In this document: piece after piece, positions 51,799 to 61,491 of the stretch
How positions within the stretch are numbered: position 1 is the first letter of the stretch
Layout of the letters: each line of letters opens with the position of its first letter
Assembly: GCF_042887685.1 (NCBI RefSeq)
Contig: NZ_JBHVOS010000008.1
Coordinates: 98,154-162,153, forward strand
DNA from: Oerskovia sp042887685
GTDB taxonomy: Bacteria > Actinomycetota > Actinomycetes > Actinomycetales > Cellulomonadaceae
Direction of reading: 5' to 3'
DNA length: 64,000 nucleotides
Position numbers and translations under genes: made by a program
Notes under the pieces: generated by a model
Told to the model about the DNA's origin: nothing
The model's input: only the letters and a program-made list of their open reading frames with translations
Database searches by the model: none

Positions 51799-52875
51799 AT
51801 GACGATCACAGTGGCAGTCGCCGGTGCGTCCGGCTACGCGGGCGGGGAGATGCTCCGGCTGCTCGCCGGGCACCCCGAGGTCGAGATCGGCGCGCTCACG
51901 GCGCACTCCAACGCGGGGTCGCTGCTCGGGCTGCACCAGCCGCACCTGCGCTCTCTCGCCGACCGCGTCCTGCTGCCCACGAGCGTCGAGCACCTGGTGG
52001 GCCACGACGTCGTCGTGCTCGCACTGCCGCACGGCGCGTCGGGCGAGATCGCCGCGCAGCTCCCCGACGACGTCCTCGTCCTCGACCTGGGAGCGGACCA
52101 CCGGCTCGCGTCCGCCGCGGACTGGACCGCGTTCTACGGCTCCGAGCACGCGGGCACCTGGCCCTACGGCCTGCCCGAGCTCCTGATCACCGAGCAGACC
52201 GGTGCGGGCGTCGAGTACACCAAGCAGCGCGAGGTCCTCGCGGGTGCGCGTCGCATCGCCGTCCCCGGCTGCAACGTCACGGCCGTGACCCTGGGCCTGC
52301 AGCCCGGCATCGCCGCGGGCCTGCTCAGCCCGGTCGACGTCGTCGCGGTCCTCGCGAACGGGTACTCGGGCGCGGGCAGGTCGCTCAAGACGCACCTGCT
52401 CGCCTCCGAGGCCCTCGGCTCCGCGCAGCCCTACGCCGTGGGCGGCTCGCACCGCCACATCCCGGAGATCGCGCAGAACCTGCGCTCGGCCGGCGCCGAC
52501 GAGGTCACGATCTCCTTCACGCCGACCCTCGTGCCCATGGCGCGCGGCATCCTCGCGACCGCGACGGCCCGCCTGGCCCCCGGCCACGAGGACCTGAGCG
52601 TCGCCGACCTGCGCCAGGCGTACGAGCAGGCGTACGTCGGCGAGCCGTTCGTCGAGCTCCTGCCCGAGGGGCAGTGGCCCACCACGGCCATGACGTTGGG
52701 CGCCAATACGGCCCTGGTGCAGGTCGCGGTCGACCGCGCCGCGGGCCGCGTCGTGACCGTGACCGCGATCGACAACCTCGTCAAGGGGACCGCCGGCGGC
52801 GCCGTGCAGTCCATGAACATCGCCCTGGGGCTGCCGCAGACCCTGGGCCTGACCACCGAAGGGGTCGCACCGTGA
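51799..52875 (+). CDS. argC: ArgC, N-acetyl-gamma-glutamyl-phosphate reductase
   Basis: 358 residues. N-terminal NADPH loop VAGASGYAGGEML and the catalytic cysteine in VPGCNVTAV. The family closing motif NLVKGTAGGAVQSMN is also present. Third step of arginine synthesis. The start codon lies seven bases after a TATAGT -10 box, so the arg message is probably leaderless. Confidence 0.97.
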   Translation: MTITVAVAGASGYAGGEMLRLLAGHPEVEIGALTAHSNAGSLLGLHQPHLRSLADRVLLPTSVEHLVGHDVVVLALPHGASGEIAAQLPDDVLVLDLGADHRLASAADWTAFYGSEHAGTWPYGLPELLITEQTGAGVEYTKQREVLAGARRIAVPGCNVTAVTLGLQPGIAAGLLSPVDVVAVLANGYSGAGRSLKTHLLASEALGSAQPYAVGGSHRHIPEIAQNLRSAGADEVTISFTPTLVPMARGILATATARLAPGHEDLSVADLRQAYEQAYVGEPFVELLPEGQWPTTAMTLGANTALVQVAVDRAAGRVVTVTAIDNLVKGTAGGAVQSMNIALGLPQTLGLTTEGVAP

Positions 52876-54068
52876 CCGTCACCGGACCGCTCGGCTTCCG
52901 TGCCGCAGGAGTCGCCGCCGGGCTCAAGTCGACCGGGAAGAAGGACGTCGCGCTCGTCGTCAACGAGGGCCCGCTCGACGTCGCCGCGGCCGTCTTCACG
53001 TCGAACCGCGTGTTCGCGGCCCCCGTCGCGTGGTCGCGCCAGGCCGTCGCGGACGGCATCGCGCGCGCCGTCGTCCTCAACTCGGGTGGCGCGAACGCGT
53101 GCACCGGGCCCGAGGGCTTCGCCGACACCCACCACACGGCCGAGTACGTCGCGGACCTCCTCGAGGTCTCGGCGGGCGACGTCCTGGTCTGCTCGACGGG
53201 CCTCATCGGCGAGCGCCTGCCCATGGACAGCCTCCTCGCGGGCTGCGACGCCGCGGCGGGTGCGGCCGACGCCGAGGGCGGCCCCGACGCGGCGCTGGCG
53301 ATCATGACGACCGACACGGTCCCCAAGACGGTCCTCGTCACGCGCGACGTGACCGACGCGCACAGCGTCGACGGCGCCACGAGCTGGTCGGTGGGCGGCA
53401 TGGCCAAGGGCGCCGGGATGCTCGCACCGGGCCTCGCGACCATGCTCTGCGTCCTGACCACCGACGCCGTGGTCGACGCCGCGACCGCAGACGCCGCGCT
53501 GCGCGCCGCGACCGCGACCACGTTCGACCGGGTCGACTCCGACGGCTGCATGTCGACGAACGACACGGTGATCCTCCTGGCCTCCGGTGCGTCCCAGGTG
53601 CCGGTGACCCTCGAGGAGCTCACGGCGGCCGTGACCGAGGCGTGCGCGGACCTCGCACGGGCCCTGGTCGCGGACGCCGAGGGCGCCAGCCACGACATCG
53701 CGGTGACCGTCACGGACGCGAGCGACGAGAGCGCGGCGCTCGCGGTCGCCCGCGCCGTCACGCGCTCCAACCTGTTCAAGGCCGCGGTGTTCGGCAACGA
53801 CCCCAACTGGGGCCGCGTCCTCTCGGCCGTCGGTACCGTCCCCGAGGACGTCGCCCCCTTCGACGCGCTCGCGCTCGACGTGTCGATCAACGGCGTCCAG
53901 GTCTGCCGCGCCGGGGGAGTGGGCGAGCCCCGCGAGCTCGTCGACCTCGCCTCGGCCCGCGAGGTGCACGTCGAGGTCGACCTGCACGCAGGCGACGCCC
54001 GGGTCACGGTCTGGACCAACGACCTCACGCACGACTACGTCCACGAGAACAGCGCGTACTCGTCGTGA
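52872..54068 (+). CDS. argJ: ArgJ, ornithine acetyltransferase / N-acetylglutamate synthase
   Basis: 398 residues. The autocleavage site is visible in APGLATMLCVLTTDA, with Thr190 as the nucleophile that starts the beta chain. NSGGANACTG and KAAVFGNDPNWGR are typical. It recycles the acetyl group between ornithine and glutamate, so no argA or argE is needed. GTGA overlaps with both neighbours. Confidence 0.97.
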   Translation: MTVTGPLGFRAAGVAAGLKSTGKKDVALVVNEGPLDVAAAVFTSNRVFAAPVAWSRQAVADGIARAVVLNSGGANACTGPEGFADTHHTAEYVADLLEVSAGDVLVCSTGLIGERLPMDSLLAGCDAAAGAADAEGGPDAALAIMTTDTVPKTVLVTRDVTDAHSVDGATSWSVGGMAKGAGMLAPGLATMLCVLTTDAVVDAATADAALRAATATTFDRVDSDGCMSTNDTVILLASGASQVPVTLEELTAAVTEACADLARALVADAEGASHDIAVTVTDASDESAALAVARAVTRSNLFKAAVFGNDPNWGRVLSAVGTVPEDVAPFDALALDVSINGVQVCRAGGVGEPRELVDLASAREVHVEVDLHAGDARVTVWTNDLTHDYVHENSAYSS

Positions 54069-55036
54069 GCGCCCACACCTCCGAGGGCGCCGCGTTCGAC
54101 ACCCGCACCGACCTGACCCCCGGCCAGAAGGCGGAGGTCCTGCTCGAGGCCATGCCCTGGCTGCAGGAGTTCCGCGACGCGCTCGTGGTGGTCAAGTACG
54201 GCGGCAACGCCATGATCGACGACGAGCTCAAGGCCGCGTTCGCACGCGACATGGTGTTCCTGCGCCAGGTCGGCCTGCACCCCGTCGTGGTGCACGGCGG
54301 CGGCCCGCAGATCTCCGCGATGCTCGCGCGCCTCGGCATCGAGAGCGAGTTCCGCGGCGGCCTGCGCGTGACCACGCCGGAAGCCATGGACGTCGTGCGC
54401 ATGGTCCTCACGGGCCAGGTCTCGCGCGAGCTCGTCGGGCTCATCAACGCGCACGGCCCGTACGCGGTCGGGCTGTCGGGCGAGGACGGGGGCCTGCTCC
54501 AGGCGCAGCGTCGCCATGCCGTGGTCGACGGCGAGCCCGTCGACGTCGGGCTCGTGGGCGACGTCGTCGAGGTCCACCCCTCCGCGGTCCAGGACCTGCT
54601 CGACGCCGGACGCATCCCCGTCGTCTCGACCATCGCGCCCGACATCGACGACCCGACCCAGGTCCTCAACGTCAACGCGGACACCGCGGCGGCGGCGCTC
54701 GCGGTCGCCCTCGGCGCGAAGAAGCTCATCGTCCTGACCGACGTCGAGGGCCTGTACACGTCGTGGCCGGACAAGAGCTCGCTCGTCGCCGAGATCACGC
54801 GCTCCGAGCTCGCCGACCTGCTGCCCTCGCTCGAGGCCGGCATGGTGCCCAAGATGGAGGCGTGCCTGCGGGCGGTGTCCGGGGGCGTCCCGCGCGCGAC
54901 CGTGATCGACGGCCGCGTCGCGCACTCGGTCCTCCTGGAGGTCTTCACGACGCGCGGCAACGGGACCATGGTCGTCCCGGACGCGCTCGCCTCCACCCCC
55001 GTCGCACCCCTCCCCGTCCCGCAGGAGCAGTCATGA
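54065..55036 (+). CDS. argB: ArgB, N-acetylglutamate kinase
   Basis: 323 residues of the amino-acid-kinase fold: VVKYGGNAM, HPVVVHGGGPQIS, LNVNADTAAAALAVAL and LTDVEGLY. The N-terminal extension (about 25 residues) with the helix EVLLEAMPWLQEF is typical of the arginine-inhibited hexameric form. Second step of the pathway. Confidence 0.97.
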   Translation: MSAHTSEGAAFDTRTDLTPGQKAEVLLEAMPWLQEFRDALVVVKYGGNAMIDDELKAAFARDMVFLRQVGLHPVVVHGGGPQISAMLARLGIESEFRGGLRVTTPEAMDVVRMVLTGQVSRELVGLINAHGPYAVGLSGEDGGLLQAQRRHAVVDGEPVDVGLVGDVVEVHPSAVQDLLDAGRIPVVSTIAPDIDDPTQVLNVNADTAAAALAVALGAKKLIVLTDVEGLYTSWPDKSSLVAEITRSELADLLPSLEAGMVPKMEACLRAVSGGVPRATVIDGRVAHSVLLEVFTTRGNGTMVVPDALASTPVAPLPVPQEQS

Positions 55037-56454
55037 ACGGCACGACCGGCGAGATCTCGCCGACACACCCCGCCGAGGTCTCGACCGCGACCACCGCGCC
55101 GCAGGCCGCCGACGCCGCCCGGAGCGTCGAGGGGGCCGCGGACACGACCCTGGCCGGCCCGGGCAGCGTCGCGCAGTGGACCGAGCGCTACACGCACGCG
55201 GTCATGGACACGTTCGGCGCACCGCAGAAGGTCCTGGTGCGCGGCGAGGGCGCGTACGTGTGGGACGCCGACGGCAAGCGCTACCTCGACCTGCTCGCGG
55301 GCATCGCGGTCAACGCGCTGGGCCACGCGCACCCCACGCTCACCGCAGCGGTCAGCGCGCAGCTCGGGACGCTCGGGCACGTGTCGAACTTCTTCGGGTC
55401 GCCCACGCAGATCGCGCTCGCCGAGCGGCTCCTGGACCTCGCGCAGGCTCCCGAGGGCTCGCGCGTCTTCTTCACCAACTCGGGCACCGAGGCCAACGAG
55501 GCCGCGTTCAAGATGGCGCGCCGCAACCGTGACGGGGCCGCCGGCCCGGGGACGCGGACCAGGGTCCTCGCGCTCGAGGGGGGCTTCCACGGTCGCAGCA
55601 TGGGCGCGCTCGCGCTCACGTCGAAGGCCGCGTACCGCGAGCCCTTCGAGCCTCTGCCGGGCGGCGTCGAGTTCGTCCCGTTCGGCGACGTGGCCGCGCT
55701 CGAGGAGGCGTTCTCGGCCGAGGCGGTCGCTGCCCGCGGCGAGGTCGCCGCGCTGGTCGTCGAGCCGGTCCAGGGCGAGGCGGGCGTGCGCCCGCTGCCG
55801 CCCGGCTACCTGGTGGCCGCGCGCGAGCTGACCGCGTCGTCGGGCGCCCTGCTGGTCCTCGACGAGGTCCAGACGGGCGTGGGGCGCACGGGGTCGTGGT
55901 TCGCGTTCCAGCAGCAGGAGATCGGCGGGGGCATCACGCCCGACGTCGTCACGCTCGCCAAGGGGCTCGGCGGCGGCTTCCCCGTGGGTGCCGTCGTGGC
56001 GTTCGGCGAGCGGGCAGCGACCCTCCTGGGGCGTGGTCAGCACGGCACGACGTTCGGGGGCAACCCCGTCGCCGCGGCCGCCTCGCTCGCGACGCTCGGC
56101 GTGATCGAGCGCGACGGCCTGCTCGCCAACGTGCGCACGGTCGGCGAGGCGCTGCGCGACGGGATCGCCGCGTGCGGCAACCCCGTGGTCGCGGGGACCC
56201 GCGGCCTGGGCCTGCTGATCGCGGTCCAGCTCTCGGCGCCCGTCTCGGCCGAGGTCGTGCGGCTGGCGCTCGACGCCGGGTTCATCGTCAACGCCGTGCA
56301 GCCCGACGCGATCCGTCTCGCCCCGCCCCTGATCCTGACGCGCGACCAGGCGAGCGAGGTCGTCGCGTTCTTCGCCGGGCTCCCCGCCGACCTCGTGAGC
56401 CCGGGCAGCGCGCAGACCGCCCCCACCACCCCGTCCACGCCTCCGAAGGGCTGA
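55033..56454 (+). CDS. argD: ArgD, acetylornithine aminotransferase
   Basis: 473 residues of PLP fold type I class III: VSNFFGSPTQIALAERL, FFTNSGTEANEAAFKMAR, the aspartate in VLDEVQTGVGRTG and the PLP lysine in TLAKGLGGGFPVGA. A 50-residue N-terminal lead and a short Pro/Thr tail are longer than in E. coli. ATGA overlap with argB. Confidence 0.96.
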   Translation: MNGTTGEISPTHPAEVSTATTAPQAADAARSVEGAADTTLAGPGSVAQWTERYTHAVMDTFGAPQKVLVRGEGAYVWDADGKRYLDLLAGIAVNALGHAHPTLTAAVSAQLGTLGHVSNFFGSPTQIALAERLLDLAQAPEGSRVFFTNSGTEANEAAFKMARRNRDGAAGPGTRTRVLALEGGFHGRSMGALALTSKAAYREPFEPLPGGVEFVPFGDVAALEEAFSAEAVAARGEVAALVVEPVQGEAGVRPLPPGYLVAARELTASSGALLVLDEVQTGVGRTGSWFAFQQQEIGGGITPDVVTLAKGLGGGFPVGAVVAFGERAATLLGRGQHGTTFGGNPVAAAASLATLGVIERDGLLANVRTVGEALRDGIAACGNPVVAGTRGLGLLIAVQLSAPVSAEVVRLALDAGFIVNAVQPDAIRLAPPLILTRDQASEVVAFFAGLPADLVSPGSAQTAPTTPSTPPKG

Positions 56455-56456
56455 CA

Positions 56457-57404
56457 GTGACCTCGACCGCCCCCGTCCGACACTTCCTGCGCGACGACGA
56501 CCTGACCCCCGCCGAGCAGCGCGAGGTCCTCGAGCTGGGCCTCGGCTTCCGCGAGGACCGCTTCATCCGCACGCCGCTGCGCGGGCCGCAGGCCGTCGCG
56601 GTGATCTTCGACAAGCCCTCGACCCGCACACGCGTGTCGTTCTCGGTCGGCATCGCCGAGCTCGGTGGCTACCCGCTCGTGATCGACGCAGCGTCGAGCC
56701 AGCTCGGGCGCGGCGAGCCCATCGCGGACACGGCCCGGGTCCTGGACCGTCAGACGTCGGCGATCGTGTGGCGGACCTTCGGCCAGGAGCGCGTCGAGGA
56801 GATGGCCCGGGTCGCGACCGTCCCGGTCGTCAACGCCCTGACCGACGAATTCCACCCGTGCCAGATCCTCGCGGACCTGCTGACGGTCGCCCAGCTGCGG
56901 GGCGGCGTCGACTCGCTCGCCGGGACGTCGCTCGTCTACCTGGGCGACGGCGCCAACAACATGGCGCACTCCTACCTCCTGGGCGGCGTGACCGCGGGCA
57001 TGCACGTGCGAATCGGGGCCCCGGCCGGCTTCCTGCCGGACCCGGCGGTGGTCGCCGACGCCGAGCGCATCGCGCGCGAGACCGGCGGTTCCGTGCTCGT
57101 GACCACGGACGCGGTCGAGGCCACGCGCGGCGCGGACGTCGTCGCGACCGACACCTGGGTCTCCATGGGCGACGAGGCGAGCGCGGCCGAGCGCGAGCTG
57201 CCGTTCGTTCCGTACCAGGTCAACGCCGAGCTCATGGCGGTCGCCGCCGAGGACGCGCTCGTGCTCCACTGCCTGCCCGCGTACCGCGGCAAGGAGATCA
57301 CGGCCGAGGTCATCGACGGTCCGCGGTCGGCCGTCTGGGACGAGGCCGAGAACCGCCTGCACGCCCAGAAGGCGCTGCTGACCTGGTTGCTGGAACGCTC
57401 GTGA
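56457..57404 (+). CDS. argF: ArgF, ornithine carbamoyltransferase
   Basis: 315 residues. Carbamoyl-phosphate motif KPSTRTRVSF, then TDEFHPCQ and the ornithine/catalytic motif HCLPAYRGKEI are intact. GTG start two bases after the argD stop. Confidence 0.97.
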   Translation: MTSTAPVRHFLRDDDLTPAEQREVLELGLGFREDRFIRTPLRGPQAVAVIFDKPSTRTRVSFSVGIAELGGYPLVIDAASSQLGRGEPIADTARVLDRQTSAIVWRTFGQERVEEMARVATVPVVNALTDEFHPCQILADLLTVAQLRGGVDSLAGTSLVYLGDGANNMAHSYLLGGVTAGMHVRIGAPAGFLPDPAVVADAERIARETGGSVLVTTDAVEATRGADVVATDTWVSMGDEASAAERELPFVPYQVNAELMAVAAEDALVLHCLPAYRGKEITAEVIDGPRSAVWDEAENRLHAQKALLTWLLERS

Positions 57405-57946
57405 CGACCGCTCTCGGTCCGGGGAGCGTGCCCACCACCAAGGCGGCACGCCACGCGCGCATCGCGCAGCTCGTCGCCCGGCACGAGATCCACTCCCAGG
57501 CCGAGCTCGCCAAGGCGCTCGCCGAGGACGGGGTGAGCGTCACGCAGGCGACGCTGTCTCGCGACCTCATCGAGCTGCGGGCCGAGAAGGTCCGCAGCGC
57601 GTCGGGCGCGCTGGTCTACGCGGTGCCCGGAGAGGGCGGCGACCGCTCGGTCCAGGTCGCGAACGACGCCGAGTACGTCGCGGCCCGGCTCGCGCGGCTG
57701 TGCGCCGAGCTCCTGGTCTCGGCCGAGGCGTCGGGCAACCTGGTCGTGCTGCGCACGCCGCCCGGCGCGGCGCAGTACCTGGCCTCGGCGATCGACCACT
57801 CGGTGTTCGTCGGCGTCCTGGGCACGATCGCGGGGGACGACACCGTCCTGGTGATCTCGCGCGACGTCGACGGCGGCGAGGACCTGGCCGCGCGCTTCCT
57901 GGCCCTGACCAACCCCGTGGCCCCGGCCACACCCACGACCTCCTAG
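57401..57946 (+). CDS. argR: ArgR, arginine repressor
   Basis: 181 residues. N-terminal winged helix (ARIAQLVARHEIHSQAELAKAL, SVTQATLSRDLIELRAEKVR) and a C-terminal arginine-binding, hexamerising domain with GTIAGDDTVLVISRD. It should bind the palindrome at 51774-51797. GTGA overlap with argF. Confidence 0.96.
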   Translation: MTTALGPGSVPTTKAARHARIAQLVARHEIHSQAELAKALAEDGVSVTQATLSRDLIELRAEKVRSASGALVYAVPGEGGDRSVQVANDAEYVAARLARLCAELLVSAEASGNLVVLRTPPGAAQYLASAIDHSVFVGVLGTIAGDDTVLVISRDVDGGEDLAARFLALTNPVAPATPTTS

Positions 57947-57985
57947 CCCGCGTCGGCCCTCACGGGCCGCGCAGCGACCACGGCG

Positions 57986-58004
57986 GCCGCCGAGCCTCGG
58001 CGGC
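57986..58004. terminator. Hairpin between argR and argG
   Basis: GCCGCCGAG-C-CTCGGCGGC, nine pairs around one base (about seven pairs and a five-base loop in practice). No T tract. No second ArgR-like palindrome is seen before argG. Confidence 0.5.
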
Positions 58005-58049
58005 TGCCACACTTGGACCCATCACCCCACGCAAGGAAGAGAACAAGTC

Positions 58050-59279
58050 ATGACTGAACGCGTCGTGCTCGCCTACTCGGGCGGCCTGGACACCTCCGTT
58101 GCCATCGGCTGGATCGGCGAGGCCACCGGGGCCGAGGTCGTTGCCGTCGCGGTCGACGTCGGCCAGGGCGGCGAGGACCTCGAGGTCATCCGCCAGCGCG
58201 CCCTCGACTGCGGCGCCGTCGAGGCCTACGTCGCGGACGCCCGCGACGAGTTCGCCGAAGAGTACTGCATGCCCGCGCTGCGCGCGAACGGCCTGTACCT
58301 CGACCGCTACCCGCTGGTCTCCGCGATCTCGCGCCCCGTGATCGTCAAGCACCTGGTGCGCGCGGCCCGCCAGTTCGGCGCGACGACCGTCGCGCACGGC
58401 TGCACGGGCAAGGGCAACGACCAGGTCCGCTTCGAGGTCGCGACGACGTCGCTCGCGCCCGAGCTCAAGACGATCGCGCCGGTCCGCGACCTCGCGCTGA
58501 CGCGTGAGAAGGCCATCGCGTACGCCGAGAAGCACTCGCTGCCGATCGCGACGACCAAGCACAACCCGTTCTCGGTCGACCAGAACGTGTGGGGCCGTGC
58601 GGTCGAGACGGGCTTCCTCGAGGACATCTGGAACGCCCCGACGAAGGACGTCTACAACTACACCGACGACCCGACGTTCCCGCCGGTCGCGGACGAGGTC
58701 GTCATCACGTTCGAGCAGGGCGTGCCGGTCGCGCTCGACGGCGTCGCGGTGACCCCGCTGCAGGCCATCCAGGAGATGAACCGTCGCGCCGGCGCCCAGG
58801 GCGTGGGCCGCATCGACATCGTCGAGGACCGCCTGGTCGGCATCAAGTCCCGTGAGATCTACGAGGCCCCGGGCGCGATCGCGCTCATCGCGGCGCACCA
58901 GGAGCTCGAGAACGTGACCCTCGAGCGCGAGCAGGCCCGCTTCAAGCGTGGCGTCGAGCAGCGCTGGACCGAGCTGGTCTACGACGGCATGTGGTTCAGC
59001 CCGCTCAAGAAGTCGCTCGACGTCTTCATCGACGACACCCAGCGCTACGTCTCGGGCGACATCCGCCTCGTCCTGCACGGTGGCCGTGCGACCGTGACGG
59101 GCCGCCGCAGCGAGTCGAGCCTGTACGACTTCAACCTCGCGACCTACGACGAGGGCGACTCGTTCGACCAGTCGCAGGCCAAGGGCTTCATCGAGATCTT
59201 CGGCCTCACGGCAAAGCTCTCCGCGGCCCGCGACGAGAAGTTCGGCAACGGCGTGGACTTCGGCACCGGGAGCCTGTGA
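58050..59279 (+). CDS. argG: ArgG, argininosuccinate synthase
   Basis: 409 residues. ATP loop AYSGGLDTSV, then GCTGKGNDQVRFE and EDIWNAPTKDVYNYTDDP typical of ArgG type 1. GGAAGAGAACAAGTC precedes ATG. 104 bases after argR. Confidence 0.97.
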   Translation: MTERVVLAYSGGLDTSVAIGWIGEATGAEVVAVAVDVGQGGEDLEVIRQRALDCGAVEAYVADARDEFAEEYCMPALRANGLYLDRYPLVSAISRPVIVKHLVRAARQFGATTVAHGCTGKGNDQVRFEVATTSLAPELKTIAPVRDLALTREKAIAYAEKHSLPIATTKHNPFSVDQNVWGRAVETGFLEDIWNAPTKDVYNYTDDPTFPPVADEVVITFEQGVPVALDGVAVTPLQAIQEMNRRAGAQGVGRIDIVEDRLVGIKSREIYEAPGAIALIAAHQELENVTLEREQARFKRGVEQRWTELVYDGMWFSPLKKSLDVFIDDTQRYVSGDIRLVLHGGRATVTGRRSESSLYDFNLATYDEGDSFDQSQAKGFIEIFGLTAKLSAARDEKFGNGVDFGTGSL

Positions 59280-59282
59280 ACC

Positions 59283-60761
59283 ATGGGTGACGAGATCACG
59301 TCCGGCGCCGCGGCGGGCGAAGTGGGCGAGGTGCAGGGCGCAGCCGGCGTGTCACAGGCTCCGGTGAGCCTGTGGGGCGGCCGGTTCGCCGGCGGTCCCG
59401 CCGAGGCCCTGGCCGCCCTGTCGCAGTCGACGCACTTCGACTGGCGCCTCGCGCAGCACGACATCGCGGGCTCCCGGGCCCACGCCAAGGTGCTCGCGGC
59501 GGCGGGTCTGCTCGACGACGACGAGCTGACCGCGATGCTCGAGGCGCTGGACGTGCTCTCGGCCGACGTCGGGTCGGGCGATTTCCTGCCGGTCCTGGCC
59601 GACGAGGACGTGCACACGGCCCTCGAGCGCGGGCTCATCGAGCGCGCGGGTCCGGAGCTCGGGGGCAAGCTGCGCGCGGGGCGTTCGCGCAACGACCAGA
59701 TCGCGACGCTCGTGCGGTCGTACCTGCGCGAGGAGGCCCGGGCGATCGGGCTCCTGGTGCTCGACGTCGTCGACGCCCTCGTCGAGCAGGCCGAGGCGCA
59801 CCCCGGCGCCCCGATGCCGGGCCGCACGCACCTGCAGCACGCGCAGCCGGTGCTGCTCGCGCACCACCTGCTGGCGCACGCGTGGCCGCTGCTGCGCGAC
59901 GTCGACCGCTTCATCGACTGGGACGTCCGGGCGGGGCGCTCGCCCTACGGCTCGGGCGCGCTCGCGGGCTCGTCGCTGGGTCTGGACCCGGCGGCCGTCG
60001 CGGCGGACCTGGGCTTCGACGGCCCGGTCGAGAACTCGATCGACGGCACGGCCTCGCGCGACGTCGTCGCGGAGTTCGCGTTCGTCTCGGCGATGCTGGG
60101 GGTCGACCTCTCGCGCTTCGCGGAGGAGATCATCATCTGGAACACCAAGGAGTTCGGCTTCGTCCGCCTGGACGACGCCTACTCCACGGGGTCCAGCATC
60201 ATGCCGCAGAAGAAGAACCCGGACATCGCCGAGCTCGCGCGCGGCAAGGCCGGGCGTCTGATCGGGGACCTGACGGGTCTGCTGGCCACGCTCAAGGGCC
60301 TGCCGCTCGCGTACAACCGTGACCTGCAGGAGGACAAGGAGCCGGTGTTCGACCAGGTCGACACCCTCAAGGTCCTGCTCCCCGCGTACGCGGGCATGGT
60401 CCGCACCCTGACGTTCGACACCGAGCGCATGGCGTCCCTCGCGCCGCAGGGCTTCTCGCTCGCGACCGACATCGCGGAGTGGCTCGTCCGTCAGGGCGTG
60501 CCCTTCCGGGTGGCGCACGAGGTCGCGGGTGCGTGCGTGCGGGTCTGCGAGGAGCGCGGCATCGAGCTGTGGGACCTGACGGACACGGACCTCGCGGACA
60601 TCTCCGAGCACCTCACCCCGGGGGTGCGGGACGTGCTCACGGTCGAGGGGTCGCTCGCCTCGCGCGACGCGGTGGGCGGCACGGCTCCCGCGCGTGTCGC
60701 GGAGCAGCTCGAGGAGGCCAAGGTGCGTTCGGCCGAGTACCGCTTCTGGGTGCAGGGCTGA
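59283..60761 (+). CDS. argH: ArgH, argininosuccinate lyase
   Basis: 492 residues of the fumarase/aspartase superfamily: LWGGRFAGGPAEA, RSRNDQIATLVRSYLR, the family signature GSSIMPQKKNPD and a late HLTPGVRDVL. Last step of arginine synthesis. Start is three bases after argG, without a strong ribosome-binding site. The first 25 residues are variable. Confidence 0.97.
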   Translation: MGDEITSGAAAGEVGEVQGAAGVSQAPVSLWGGRFAGGPAEALAALSQSTHFDWRLAQHDIAGSRAHAKVLAAAGLLDDDELTAMLEALDVLSADVGSGDFLPVLADEDVHTALERGLIERAGPELGGKLRAGRSRNDQIATLVRSYLREEARAIGLLVLDVVDALVEQAEAHPGAPMPGRTHLQHAQPVLLAHHLLAHAWPLLRDVDRFIDWDVRAGRSPYGSGALAGSSLGLDPAAVAADLGFDGPVENSIDGTASRDVVAEFAFVSAMLGVDLSRFAEEIIIWNTKEFGFVRLDDAYSTGSSIMPQKKNPDIAELARGKAGRLIGDLTGLLATLKGLPLAYNRDLQEDKEPVFDQVDTLKVLLPAYAGMVRTLTFDTERMASLAPQGFSLATDIAEWLVRQGVPFRVAHEVAGACVRVCEERGIELWDLTDTDLADISEHLTPGVRDVLTVEGSLASRDAVGGTAPARVAEQLEEAKVRSAEYRFWVQG

Positions 60762-60768
60762 GGTCGCC

Positions 60769-61410
60769 GTGAGCGTGAGCGCTGCGGTCCTCGACGACCT
60801 CGTGGCCCGCGTGCACGACGGCGCAGCGCGCCTCGGCCAGGGACGTCCGGCGGGTCCGGGCGTCCCTGCCGGGGAGGGCTGCCGCCTGGTCGTCGTCGAC
60901 GGCCCGGCAGGGTCGGGCAAGACGACCCTGGCCGCGCAGCTCGCGGCGGCCCTGCCTGCCCAGGTGATCCACATGGACGACCTGTACGAGGGCTGGACGG
61001 GCATGACGGCGGGCGTGGGGCGGCTCGTCGAGCAGGTCCTCGACCCGCTCTCCGCCGGTCGGCCCGGGAGGTACCAGCGGTACGACTGGACGCTCGAGGA
61101 CTTCGCCGAGTGGCACGACGTCCCGCGAGCCCCGTTCCTCGTGGTCGAGGGCTGCGGTGCGGGCGCTCGGCGGATCGCCGACGTGACGACGCTTCTCGTG
61201 TGGGTCGAGGCCGACGACGAGCTCCGCCTGGCGCGTGGTCTCGCACGTGACGGTCAGGAGGCCCGGGTGCACTGGCTCGAGTGGATGGCCTCGGAGCGGG
61301 CGGTCTACGCGGCCGAGGGGACGGCCGAGCGGGCCGACGTCGTGCTCGACGGGTTCGGCGAGCCGGTCTCGCCGCGTCCTCGTGCGCAGGAGCACGCGGG
61401 CGACGTCTGA
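60769..61410 (+). CDS. P-loop ATP-binding protein, kinase-like
   Basis: 213 residues. Walker A GPAGSGKTTLA with a downstream HMDDLYEGW (uridine-kinase-like substrate loop) and LVVEGCGAG. Probably a small-molecule kinase, with unknown substrate. It begins seven bases past argH and so is likely cotranscribed with arg genes. GTG start; a second GTG two codons on is possible. Confidence 0.8.
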   Translation: MSVSAAVLDDLVARVHDGAARLGQGRPAGPGVPAGEGCRLVVVDGPAGSGKTTLAAQLAAALPAQVIHMDDLYEGWTGMTAGVGRLVEQVLDPLSAGRPGRYQRYDWTLEDFAEWHDVPRAPFLVVEGCGAGARRIADVTTLLVWVEADDELRLARGLARDGQEARVHWLEWMASERAVYAAEGTAERADVVLDGFGEPVSPRPRAQEHAGDV

Positions 61411-61450
61411 CAGCCCACCCCCGCAGGCGAGAAGTCGAAACATGCGGGGC

Positions 61451-61456
61451 GTAGAT
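61451..61456 (+). promoter_or_regulatory. Candidate -10 box of the DNA glycosylase gene
   Basis: TAGATT, 35 bases before the start codon GTG 61492, which has a separate AGGAGG ribosome-binding site. Confidence 0.35.
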
Positions 61457-61491
61457 TGCGGGGGAGACGCCCGCCCAGCCAGGAGGCCCAC

